Assembly: GCF_000688655.1 (NCBI RefSeq)
Contig: NZ_JIBO01000016.1
Span: 2,958-8,416 of the forward strand
Direction: 5' to 3'
Source of the DNA: Lonsdalea quercina subsp. quercina
Lineage (GTDB): Bacteria > Pseudomonadota > Gammaproteobacteria > Enterobacterales > Enterobacteriaceae
DNA length: 5,459 bases
Position numbers and translations under genes: made by a program. Positions 1-4,878 of the stretch are shown here, piece after piece. Positions within the stretch are counted from its first letter, which is position 1. Every line of letters starts with the position of its first letter. The notes under the pieces are model-generated. The model searched no databases and was not told the origin of the DNA. It saw only the letters and a program-made list of their open reading frames with translations.

Positions 1-422
1 CCAAATCCGCCGGACAGCAGCCCCCAGGCGATGAGTGGGTAGACAATGCACCATCCGGCGATATAACGGCCGCGATGCGGCACCTGTTTCCAGAACATGG
101 GGAAAATGCTCAACAGCGCCAGCACCAGCGCGAAGTTGATTCGCCAAATCTCTTCAGTGGGGTAGAGGCCATACATAAAGTGGCTGAAGCGGGCGTGAAT
201 AAACACCCAGCAGGCCCCTTCGCGGGTACAGTCATTGCGGGTTGCGCCCAACCAGTTGGCGTCGAAGACCGCCCAGTTCAGAAGTGGCGGCACCCCTTTC
301 CACAGCAGCCAAAGGCAGAAAAGGGTCAGCAGGCTGTTGGGGAGGCTGGAAAACAAATTCCGTCGAACCCATGCGATGGCGCTGCTAACAGGCATCGGGC
401 GATTTGGTGTATGTGAAATCAT
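1..422 (-). CDS. aapM: General L-amino acid ABC transporter, permease AapM (YhdY), N-terminal part
   Basis: Inner-membrane permease subunit that pairs with AapQ to form the channel of the broad-specificity L-amino acid importer. Only the first 140 codons are present; the gene runs off the window at base 1, and full-length family members are about 360-380 residues, so the EAA loop that contacts the ATPase is missing here. The reading resembles E. coli YhdY as I recall it: a basic N-terminus with VRRNLFSS near residues 19-26, a first membrane segment near 28-50, a periplasmic stretch with two cysteines (65 and 71) in NDCTREGACWVF, and the block FMYGLYP near 82-88. A second hydrophobic segment lies near 96-111 and a third starts near 121. 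ATG at 422 is preferred because AGGGTG at 431-426 and AGGAG at 437-433 precede it. An in-frame GTG at 428 is possible but sits only 4 nt from AGGAG. The gene begins 15 nt after the aapQ stop and is surely cotranscribed with it. Confidence 0.9.
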   Translation of the reverse strand, partial: MISHTPNRPMPVSSAIAWVRRNLFSSLPNSLLTLFCLWLLWKGVPPLLNWAVFDANWLGATRNDCTREGACWVFIHARFSHFMYGLYPTEEIWRINFALVLALLSIFPMFWKQVPHRGRYIAGWCIVYPLIAWGLLSGGF

Positions 423-437
423 GTTCACCCTGCTCCT

Positions 438-1616
438 CTAGCGCTCAATTAAGGCGATTTTGCGGTTATAGATATTCATCAGCAGCGAGATGAGCAGGCT
501 GATAATCAGGTAGACCGACATCGTCATGGCAATCGTCTCAATCGCTTGACCGGTCTGATTCAGGACCGTACCGGCAAACAGCGACACCATATCCGGGTAA
601 CCAATCGCAGCAGCGAGAGAGGAGTTCTTCACAATATTCAGGTACTGGCTGGTCAGCGGCGGAATGATGACGCGCATTGCTTGAGGCAGGATGACCTTGC
701 GTAGTGTGATCGCTTTTGGCAGGCCAAGCGATAGCGCTGCTTCATGCTGGCCGTGCGATACCGATTGAATACCAGAACGGATGATTTCGGCAATGAAGGA
801 GGAGGTATAAACTGAAAGCGCCAGCGCTAGCGCAGCGAGTTCCGGGATCATGACCAGACCGCCGTTGAAGTTAAACCCTCTCAATACCGGGAGTTCCCAG
901 CTCAATGCACCACCAAAGGTGATGTGCGCCAAGCCCAGCAGTAGTGCAAGGATCAGCAATGGCCACGGCCAGTTTCTTCGATAGACGCCAGTTTCAAGGT
1001 GATAGCGCTGATTTATGCGAACGATGAGAACGGTCGCGAGTGCGGTAATAACCACGGCGATTAGGGCTGGAAGGGCGCCAGGCCCGAAATCCGCCGCCGG
1101 GATATACAATCCGCGGTTACTCAAAAACACTGCATCCAGCGTACTAACCGCCTGGCGAGGCCCCGGGAGATTGCGTAGTACCGCAAAGTACCAGAAGAAG
1201 ATCTGCAGCAGAGGCGGAATATTGCGGAACGTTTCGATATAGAAGGTGGATAGCTTACGGAGCAGCCAGTTATCAGACAGCCGGGCCAGACCGACCATAA
1301 ATCCTAACAAGGAAGCGCAGACAATACAGATGGCTGACACCAACAGCGTATTCAGCAAGCCGACGACGAAGACGCGGGCGTACGTATCGCCCTGCTGATA
1401 GTCGATGAGATGCTGGACAATACCAAATCCTGCGGAGTTATCCAGAAAAGCAAAGCCGGACGTAATGCCACGTTGCGCCAAATTAGTAATGGTGTTGTGC
1501 AACAGATAGGCTGCGAAAGACAGTACGACGACGACAGCGATAATTTGGTACAGCCAGGCGCGCACCGCAGGATTAGTCAGTGATAAATCACCTTTTACGG
1601 TTGGGCGTTGCAGCAT
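438..1616 (-). CDS. aapQ: General L-amino acid ABC transporter, permease AapQ (YhdX)
   Basis: Inner-membrane permease of the AapJQMP importer, 392 residues, which is the long form typical of AapQ rather than the roughly 220 residues of HisQ/HisM-type permeases. Visible features are a first membrane segment near 21-39, a long periplasmic loop, a hydrophobic helix near 83-110, the family motif RNIPPLLQ at 131-138, further hydrophobic segments, and a canonical EAA loop from residue 292 (EAA, then G, then I-LP), where the ATPase docks. The C-terminus (TSQYLNIVKNSSLAAAIGYP and beyond) closely matches YhdX as remembered. The ATG at 1616 is chosen because GAGG at 1627-1624 lies 7 nt upstream and the protein then begins MLQRPTVKG, like the E. 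coli start. A GTG at 1649 would add 11 residues, but it lies inside a hairpin and lacks a ribosome site. It follows aapJ by 66 nt and precedes aapM by 15 nt. Confidence 0.95.
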   Translation of the reverse strand: MLQRPTVKGDLSLTNPAVRAWLYQIIAVVVVLSFAAYLLHNTITNLAQRGITSGFAFLDNSAGFGIVQHLIDYQQGDTYARVFVVGLLNTLLVSAICIVCASLLGFMVGLARLSDNWLLRKLSTFYIETFRNIPPLLQIFFWYFAVLRNLPGPRQAVSTLDAVFLSNRGLYIPAADFGPGALPALIAVVITALATVLIVRINQRYHLETGVYRRNWPWPLLILALLLGLAHITFGGALSWELPVLRGFNFNGGLVMIPELAALALALSVYTSSFIAEIIRSGIQSVSHGQHEAALSLGLPKAITLRKVILPQAMRVIIPPLTSQYLNIVKNSSLAAAIGYPDMVSLFAGTVLNQTGQAIETIAMTMSVYLIISLLISLLMNIYNRKIALIER

Positions 1617-1645
1617 GATGAAGCCTCGGTAGCAGTCAAACGGGA

Positions 1646-1665
1646 GCACGGCGACAAGGCCGTGC
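1646..1665 (-). other. Intercistronic hairpin between aapJ and aapQ
   Basis: Seven-base perfect arms GCACGGC (1646-1652) and GCCGTGC (1659-1665) enclose a 6-nt loop. It lies in the 66-nt gap between the aapJ stop and the aapQ start and has no following T-run on the minus strand, so it is not a standard terminator. Such hairpins after a binding-protein gene can protect the upstream message from 3' exonucleases and give an excess of binding protein over permease. That role is inferred here. Confidence 0.6.
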
Positions 1666-1682
1666 CCGATTTACTTGGGGGA

Positions 1683-2711
1683 TTAACGAACGGCGGGCGC
1701 GTATTGAATACCGCCATTGGTCCACAATTCGTTCAGTCCGCGTTTGATTTTCAATTCGCTGCCCATACCGACGTTGCGCTCAAATATTTCGCCGTAGTTA
1801 CCGACCTGTTTAATAATTTTGTAGGCCCAGTCAGCGGGTAATTTGAGATCTTTTCCGTAATTGCCTTCTTTGCCGAGCAGATGAGCCATATCCGGTGTTG
1901 TCGGTTTTGCCAGCATCTGGTCGACGTTCTGAGAGGTGACCCCCATCTCTTCCGCGTTCAGCATGGCGAACAGGCTCCAGCGCACGATGGAAAACCACTC
2001 TTCGTCTCCACGGCGAACGACCGGTCCCAGCGGTTCCTTGGAGATGACTTCAGGCAGCACGATGTATTCGTTGGGATTAGCCAATTTGATGCGCAATGCA
2101 TACAACTGAGACTGGTCGGAAGACAGCGTGTCGCAGCGTCCGGACTCCAGCGCTTTGGCGCTCTCATCGGAGCGGTCGAAGGTCACCGGCGTGTACTTCA
2201 TGCCATGAGTTTTGAAATAGTCGGCGACGTTCAGTTCGGTATCGGTCCCCGCCTGAATACACACCGTCGCGCCGTCCAGCTCCGTCGCGCTTTTCAGCCC
2301 GGCTTTGTTGTGGGTCAGGAAACCGATGCCGTCATAATAGGTGACGCCGGTGAACAGCATGCCCATGCCCGCGTCACGCGAAGAGGTCCATGTCGTGTTG
2401 CGGGACAGCAGGTCCACTTCGCCTGACTGCAGCGCCGTAAAACGTTCTTTGGCGGTCAGCGGGGTATATTTCACCTTGTCGGCATCGCCGAAAACGGCAG
2501 CCGCGACGCCCCTGCAAACATCCACATCAATACCGGCATATTTGCCGCTGGCATCGGCATAGGAAAAACCCGGCAAGCCATCGCTGATACCGCATTGGAC
2601 AAAGCCTTTTTTCTGTATGGCGTCCAGCGTGGCGCCAGCATGGGCCTGTTGCATCGCCGTCAGAAGAGAAGCGCCTGCGACCAGCGTAGAAATGAACAAT
2701 TTTTTCATCAT
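1683..2711 (-). CDS. aapJ: General L-amino acid ABC transporter, periplasmic binding protein AapJ (YhdW)
   Basis: Periplasmic solute-binding protein that captures amino acids and delivers them to AapQ-AapM. It has 342 residues, the usual length for AapJ and longer than the roughly 250 of ordinary family-3 binding proteins. A Sec signal peptide spans about residues 1-25 (MMKK, a hydrophobic core, cleavage after AHA). The family-3 signature GIDVDVCRGVAAA is at about 60-72. Four cysteines occur in the contexts VQCGI (40), DVCRG (66), TVCIQ and GRCDT, in the same contexts as I recall for E. coli YhdW, and may form disulfides. It is intact; in E. coli K-12 yhdW is annotated as a pseudogene, so this copy is of the functional type. 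Tandem ATGs at 2711 and 2708 are both possible starts, and the ribosome site is weak (AGG about 8-11 nt upstream). First gene of the operon, preceded by a sigma-54 promoter. Confidence 0.96.
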   Translation of the reverse strand: MMKKLFISTLVAGASLLTAMQQAHAGATLDAIQKKGFVQCGISDGLPGFSYADASGKYAGIDVDVCRGVAAAVFGDADKVKYTPLTAKERFTALQSGEVDLLSRNTTWTSSRDAGMGMLFTGVTYYDGIGFLTHNKAGLKSATELDGATVCIQAGTDTELNVADYFKTHGMKYTPVTFDRSDESAKALESGRCDTLSSDQSQLYALRIKLANPNEYIVLPEVISKEPLGPVVRRGDEEWFSIVRWSLFAMLNAEEMGVTSQNVDQMLAKPTTPDMAHLLGKEGNYGKDLKLPADWAYKIIKQVGNYGEIFERNVGMGSELKIKRGLNELWTNGGIQYAPAVR

Positions 2712-2745
2712 CTTATGTGCCTAATGAGTTGTGTGCTGTGGTAAT

Positions 2746-2763
2746 GGACGCAGCGTTGCGTCC
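2746..2763 (-). other. Leader hairpin in the aapJ 5' untranslated region
   Basis: Perfect 7-base arms GGACGCA (2746-2752) and TGCGTCC (2757-2763) enclose a 4-nt loop. It would form in the predicted 90-nt leader, ending about 34 nt before the first aapJ ATG, so it would not bury the ribosome site. It could stabilise the 5' end of the message or be bound by a regulator; neither is shown by sequence. Confidence 0.55.
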
Positions 2764-2811
2764 GTCCTGTCTGCCGGCGCCGTCATTTGGATATTGGGCC
2801 GTGACGTGATT

Positions 2812-2830
2812 AAGCAAAACTAATGCCAAT
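2812..2830 (-). promoter_or_regulatory. Sigma-54 (RpoN) promoter for aapJQM
   Basis: The minus strand reads TTGGCATTAGTTTTGCTT, against the consensus TGGCAC-N5-TTGCW. The invariant GG is at 2827-2826 and the invariant GC at 2815-2814, with exactly 10 nt between them. The only departure in the core is T for C at the sixth position of TGGCAC. The predicted start is near 2802, giving a leader of about 90 nt. Promoters of this class need an enhancer-bound activator, and two NtrC-like sites lie upstream at suitable distance. The E. coli yhdWXYZ operon is known as a member of the nitrogen-limitation (Ntr) regulon, which supports the call. Confidence 0.82.
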
Positions 2831-2862
2831 CCGTGACGGATGCTCTCTGGCTGACGGCGGGG

Positions 2863-2888
2863 AGTTTTGTGAGGGAGGACACAAAACT
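2863..2888. promoter_or_regulatory. Perfect 9-bp inverted repeat, possible operator
   Basis: AGTTTTGTG (2863-2871) and CACAAAACT (2880-2888) are perfect inverted copies separated by 8 bp. The centre is about 73 bp upstream of the predicted sigma-54 start, between promoter and enhancers, where IHF or a second regulator often binds. It does not fit the IHF consensus that I looked for, and I cannot name the binding protein. Confidence 0.5.
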
Positions 2889-2897
2889 TGCAATGTA

Positions 2898-2914
2898 TTG
2901 CACCAATATAATCA
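2898..2914. promoter_or_regulatory. NtrC-like enhancer site 1
   Basis: The minus strand reads ATTATATTGGTGCAA. Its right half, TATATTGGTGCAA, is the same as in one of the glnA NtrC sites as I remember it. The other half-site is degenerate (TG where GC is expected). The centre is near 2907, about 105 bp upstream of the predicted sigma-54 start. Confidence 0.6.
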
Positions 2915-2930
2915 CGGCGCTCAAAAAAAT

Positions 2931-2947
2931 TGCCTGTATTTGGTGCG
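2931..2947. promoter_or_regulatory. NtrC-like enhancer site 2
   Basis: The plus strand reads TGCCTGTATTTGGTGCG, which fits the GC-N8-GGTGC spacing of known NtrC sites, with one strong half (GGTGC) and one partial half. The centre is near 2939, about -137 from the predicted start and 32 bp (three helical turns) from site 1. That spacing is what allows cooperative binding of two dimers on one DNA face, as at glnAp2. Confidence 0.55.
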
Positions 2948-2949
2948 AA

Positions 2950-3133
2950 ACGACCTCATTGGCGGATTTAGCAGAATGCCGCGATCTTAACCAGTGCATC
3001 GCCAAGGTGTTTGTTGTCTTTTTTAGTGCAACTTGTTACTGAATTGCTGGATGAGCGGCGCGGGTAGGGTTGAAGGACGAGACTATGGCGGGCGGGTGAA
3101 AGAGATGAATATCAGTAAAATAAAGGAGTTATT
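2950..3133. other. Non-coding stretch upstream of the aapJ control region
   Basis: This is the distal part of the 456-bp gap between the permease stop and aapJ. I see no convincing gene: the open frames crossing it on both strands are short, lack a good ribosome site with protein-like sequence, and match no family I know. A T-run at 3018-3025 on the plus strand is not preceded by a hairpin. No tRNA, repeat array or mobile element was seen. Confidence 0.5.
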
Positions 3134-3158
3134 CGGCCCTCCGCATCGCGGAAGGCCG
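3134..3158 (-). terminator. Probable terminator after the cystine-like permease gene
   Basis: An imperfect hairpin begins 10 nt past the permease stop: CGGCC (3134-3138) pairs with GGCCG (3154-3158), then one C-A mismatch, then TCCGC (3140-3144) pairs with GCGGA (3148-3152) around a 3-nt loop. On the minus strand it is followed by a T-rich but interrupted stretch (AATAACTCCTTTATTTTA) instead of a clean T-run, so termination may be partial. It separates the two-gene importer from the aap control region. Confidence 0.6.
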
Positions 3159-3167
3159 GGCGCCATG

Positions 3168-3833
3168 TCAACGAACGTTATGCCGTTGATAAAAGCGTTC
3201 CAAGCGCGTCTGCGCTTTGCTGAGAATGGTACAAAACAGAAGGTAAATAATGGCGGCTTCGACGTAGAGAATGAGCGGTTCATAGGTGACGGAGACGATG
3301 CGCTGAGCGGCAAGAAACATCTCCGGCACGGTGATGACGGCAGCCAACGAGGTATCTTTGATCAGAGAGATAAAGGTATTCGATAGTGGGGGAAGGGACA
3401 CAAATACCGATTGGGGAAAAATGACCCATCGAATAGCCTGAGTTCCCTTCATGCCTAGCGAGTAGGCGGCGTTCCACTGTCCCTGAGGCACGGACAGTAT
3501 GGCTCCACGTACAATCTCGGAACTATAAGCCCCTACATTAAGGGTGAAACCGATCAGCGCGGCTGGAAATGCGTCCAGAGTGATCCCGGCGCTGGGTAGC
3601 CCATAAAAAATCAAAAACAGCTGCACCAGCAGCGGCGTGCCGCGAATGACCCAGACGTAAAAATCGGCAATCCATTTCAGCGGACGAGGCCCGTAAAGCC
3701 GGATCAAGGCGACGACGATCCCGAGCGCCAGCCCGAGAATGAAGGAGATAATGGCGAGGGGAACGGTGAACTTCAGTCCAGCAGAAAGCAGACTCCAAAA
3801 GGAGTCTGCCATAAGTTGTAGCCAGGGTGGCAT
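3168..3833 (-). CDS. Polar amino acid / cystine-type ABC transporter permease (HisMQ family)
   Basis: Inner-membrane permease of 221 residues, the usual size for the family. It resembles TcyL (YecS), the E. coli L-cystine permease. Visible features are a hydrophobic helix near 20-45, the motif RGTPLLVQ at 64-71 followed by IFYGLPSAGI, further hydrophobic segments near 90-103 and 186-205, and an EAA-type loop from about 121 (NAAYSLGMKG, ending IFPQ), where glutamate is replaced by asparagine. SLPPLSNTFISLIKDTSLAA (147-166) is very TcyL-like. The ATG at 3833 has GGAG at 3843-3840, 6 nt upstream. The gene starts 23 nt after the binding-protein stop, so the two form one unit. A single permease could act as a homodimer, as with TcyL. 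No ATPase gene follows: after this gene come a terminator-like hairpin and a long gap. Cystine is the best guess for substrate; other polar amino acids are possible. Confidence 0.9.
   Translation of the reverse strand: MPPWLQLMADSFWSLLSAGLKFTVPLAIISFILGLALGIVVALIRLYGPRPLKWIADFYVWVIRGTPLLVQLFLIFYGLPSAGITLDAFPAALIGFTLNVGAYSSEIVRGAILSVPQGQWNAAYSLGMKGTQAIRWVIFPQSVFVSLPPLSNTFISLIKDTSLAAVITVPEMFLAAQRIVSVTYEPLILYVEAAIIYLLFCTILSKAQTRLERFYQRHNVR
3788..3809 (-). other. Perfect hairpin in the 5' coding region of the permease gene
   Basis: Nine-base perfect arms GCAGACTCC (3788-3796) and GGAGTCTGC (3801-3809) enclose a 4-nt loop, TTTT on the message strand. It spans codons 9-16 of the permease, starting 25 nt after the A of the ATG. 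A stem this stable so near a start could slow early translation or shield the 3' end of the upstream binding-protein message. The effect is inferred. Confidence 0.65.
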
Positions 3834-3856
3834 CTAACACTCCGATATCTTTGCGG

Positions 3857-4627
3857 TTACTGGGAAACATCTTCCCCGAAGTATCGCACAGAAATCGTTT
3901 TATACGTGCCATCCGCTTTCATCTGGTCCAGCGCGTGGTTAATTGCCTCGACCAGCGGGGTTTGTCCTTTACGCACCAGAATGGCGGACGGATCGCCGCT
4001 TTCAGCGGTGGCGGCGACTTTGACTTTCGCATCCGGCTTCTGTTTTTTGAAGTCGAGGAATGACAGATTGTCGTTCAGCGTCGCATCGGCGCGGCCGCTC
4101 ATCACCAGGTCCAGCGATTGGTTAAACCCATCGGTAGGGACGATATCCGCGCCGTACCGCGTCGCTAGCTTCGAATAATTACTGGTCAGACTTTGTGCGG
4201 ACTTATGACCTTTGAGATCTTTAAACGTCTTGATCGTGGTGTTGTCGTTGCGGACAACCAGCACAGACTTCGCATCAATATAGGGTTTGGAGAAATCGAA
4301 TTTCACCTGACGTTCAGGCGTGATACCGACCTGATTAACGACGGCGTCATAGCGGCCTGCGCTCAGCCCGGCGATCAATCCGTCCCAACGTCCTTCGACG
4401 AACTCGGCTTTAACGCCGATTTTCTCGGCCACTGCACGGCCTATTTCCACATCAAAACCGACCAATTTCCCCGATTTATCGTGATAGGTATAGGGAGCAT
4501 AGGTCCCTTCCGTACCGAATTTCATGACCCCCGCGGCCTTAATGGTGCTGAGATCGTCCTGCGCCTGTACCAGAGCACTGGTGACAAGTAACGCGCCAGT
4601 CAGTAATGCAACGCTGATTTTTTTCAT
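3857..4627 (-). CDS. Polar amino acid / cystine-type ABC transporter substrate-binding protein
   Basis: Periplasmic family-3 solute-binding protein, 256 residues, of typical length. The signal peptide covers about residues 1-22 (MKK, hydrophobic core, cleavage after VQA); there is no lipobox cysteine, so it should be soluble. The ligand-cleft segment EGTYAPY is near 40-46, the family-3 signature GFDVEIGRAVAEK is at 57-69, and a WDGL segment and VNQVGITPERQVKFDFSKPY follow, with the arginine that usually holds the amino acid carboxylate. The layout recalls E. coli TcyJ (FliY), the cystine-binding protein, but I cannot fix the ligand. The ATG at 4627 is chosen because AGGAA at 4637-4633 lies 5 nt upstream and translation then opens with the signal peptide. 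A start at 4657 would add ten residues that spoil it. The gene leads a two-gene unit with the permease. Confidence 0.92.
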   Translation of the reverse strand: MKKISVALLTGALLVTSALVQAQDDLSTIKAAGVMKFGTEGTYAPYTYHDKSGKLVGFDVEIGRAVAEKIGVKAEFVEGRWDGLIAGLSAGRYDAVVNQVGITPERQVKFDFSKPYIDAKSVLVVRNDNTTIKTFKDLKGHKSAQSLTSNYSKLATRYGADIVPTDGFNQSLDLVMSGRADATLNDNLSFLDFKKQKPDAKVKVAATAESGDPSAILVRKGQTPLVEAINHALDQMKADGTYKTISVRYFGEDVSQ

Positions 4628-4693
4628 CGTGGTTCCTACAAAGACGGGAGAGAGCAACCGGCATGCTTATGAGGCCGAGCGGCGAGAATCTAC

Positions 4694-4730
4694 GTGATAT
4701 CACCACGCATTGCTAATCACATAAGGTGAT
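4694..4730. promoter_or_regulatory. Cluster of GTGAT/ATCAC half-sites, possible operator
   Basis: Two inverted repeats lie side by side: the 10-bp palindrome GTGATATCAC (4694-4703) and ATCAC-N5-GTGAT (4716-4730). This makes four copies of the same pentamer within 37 bp. They overlap or follow the start point predicted from the extended -10, a usual place for a repressor. The regulator is not identified. Confidence 0.45.
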
Positions 4731-4732
4731 GG

Positions 4733-4742
4733 TTTATAGCAA
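4733..4742 (-). promoter_or_regulatory. Candidate extended -10 promoter for the binding protein-permease unit
   Basis: The minus strand reads TTGCTATAAA, that is TG-N-TATAAA, an extended -10 element matching five of six hexamer bases. No good -35 is seen 16-18 nt upstream, so an activator may be required or the call may be wrong. The predicted start is near 4726, giving a leader of about 100 nt. Confidence 0.4.
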
Positions 4743-4810
4743 CAAAGCATAAATATAGTGGTGCGCGGCGGTTTTTTCCACAACGGGGGAGCCGTTGGTG
4801 CTGGCGTGAG

Positions 4811-4847
4811 GATAAATAAAGAAAAAGGGACGGATAATCCGTCCCTT
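4811..4847 (-). terminator. Rho-independent terminator of the methionine synthase-like gene
   Basis: On the minus strand a 10-bp perfect stem, AAGGGACGGA paired with TCCGTCCCTT around a TTA loop (4825-4847), is followed directly by TTTCTTTATTTATC. It starts about 31 nt past the stop codon. This is a textbook intrinsic terminator and separates this gene from the importer genes downstream. Confidence 0.92.
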
Positions 4848-4878
4848 CGAGCCTGGCGTGATGGCGATGAGCTGTCCG

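Noticed and set aside
1617..1649. GTG start at 1649 for aapQ
   Set aside because: It lies inside a hairpin with no ribosome site. The ATG at 1616 has GAGG 7 nt upstream and gives the expected N-terminus.
1881..2426. Plus-strand open frame of 181 codons
   Set aside because: It lies wholly opposite aapJ, whose protein is clearly conserved. The translation has no recognisable domain, and there is no ribosome site of note.
2820..3042. Short overlapping open frames of 61 and 69 codons on both strands in the aapJ upstream region
   Set aside because: They coincide with the sigma-54 promoter and NtrC-like sites, match no family I know and lack clear ribosome sites.
3033..3386. Plus-strand open frame of 117 codons starting in the intergenic gap
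   Set aside because: Most of it is antisense to the permease gene and its sequence is low in hydrophobic core. It also crosses the terminator hairpin, so coding is unlikely.
4193..4591. Plus-strand open frame of 132 codons
   Set aside because: It is a shadow of the substrate-binding protein gene on the minus strand, with no protein-like features of its own.
4628..4657. Longer start at 4657 for the substrate-binding protein
   Set aside because: It would place ten residues before an otherwise normal signal peptide. The ATG at 4627 has a good ribosome site.
4707..4728. CRP site suggested by TGTGA on the minus strand
   Set aside because: Only one half-site (TGTGA) is present; the partner TCACA at the right spacing is absent.
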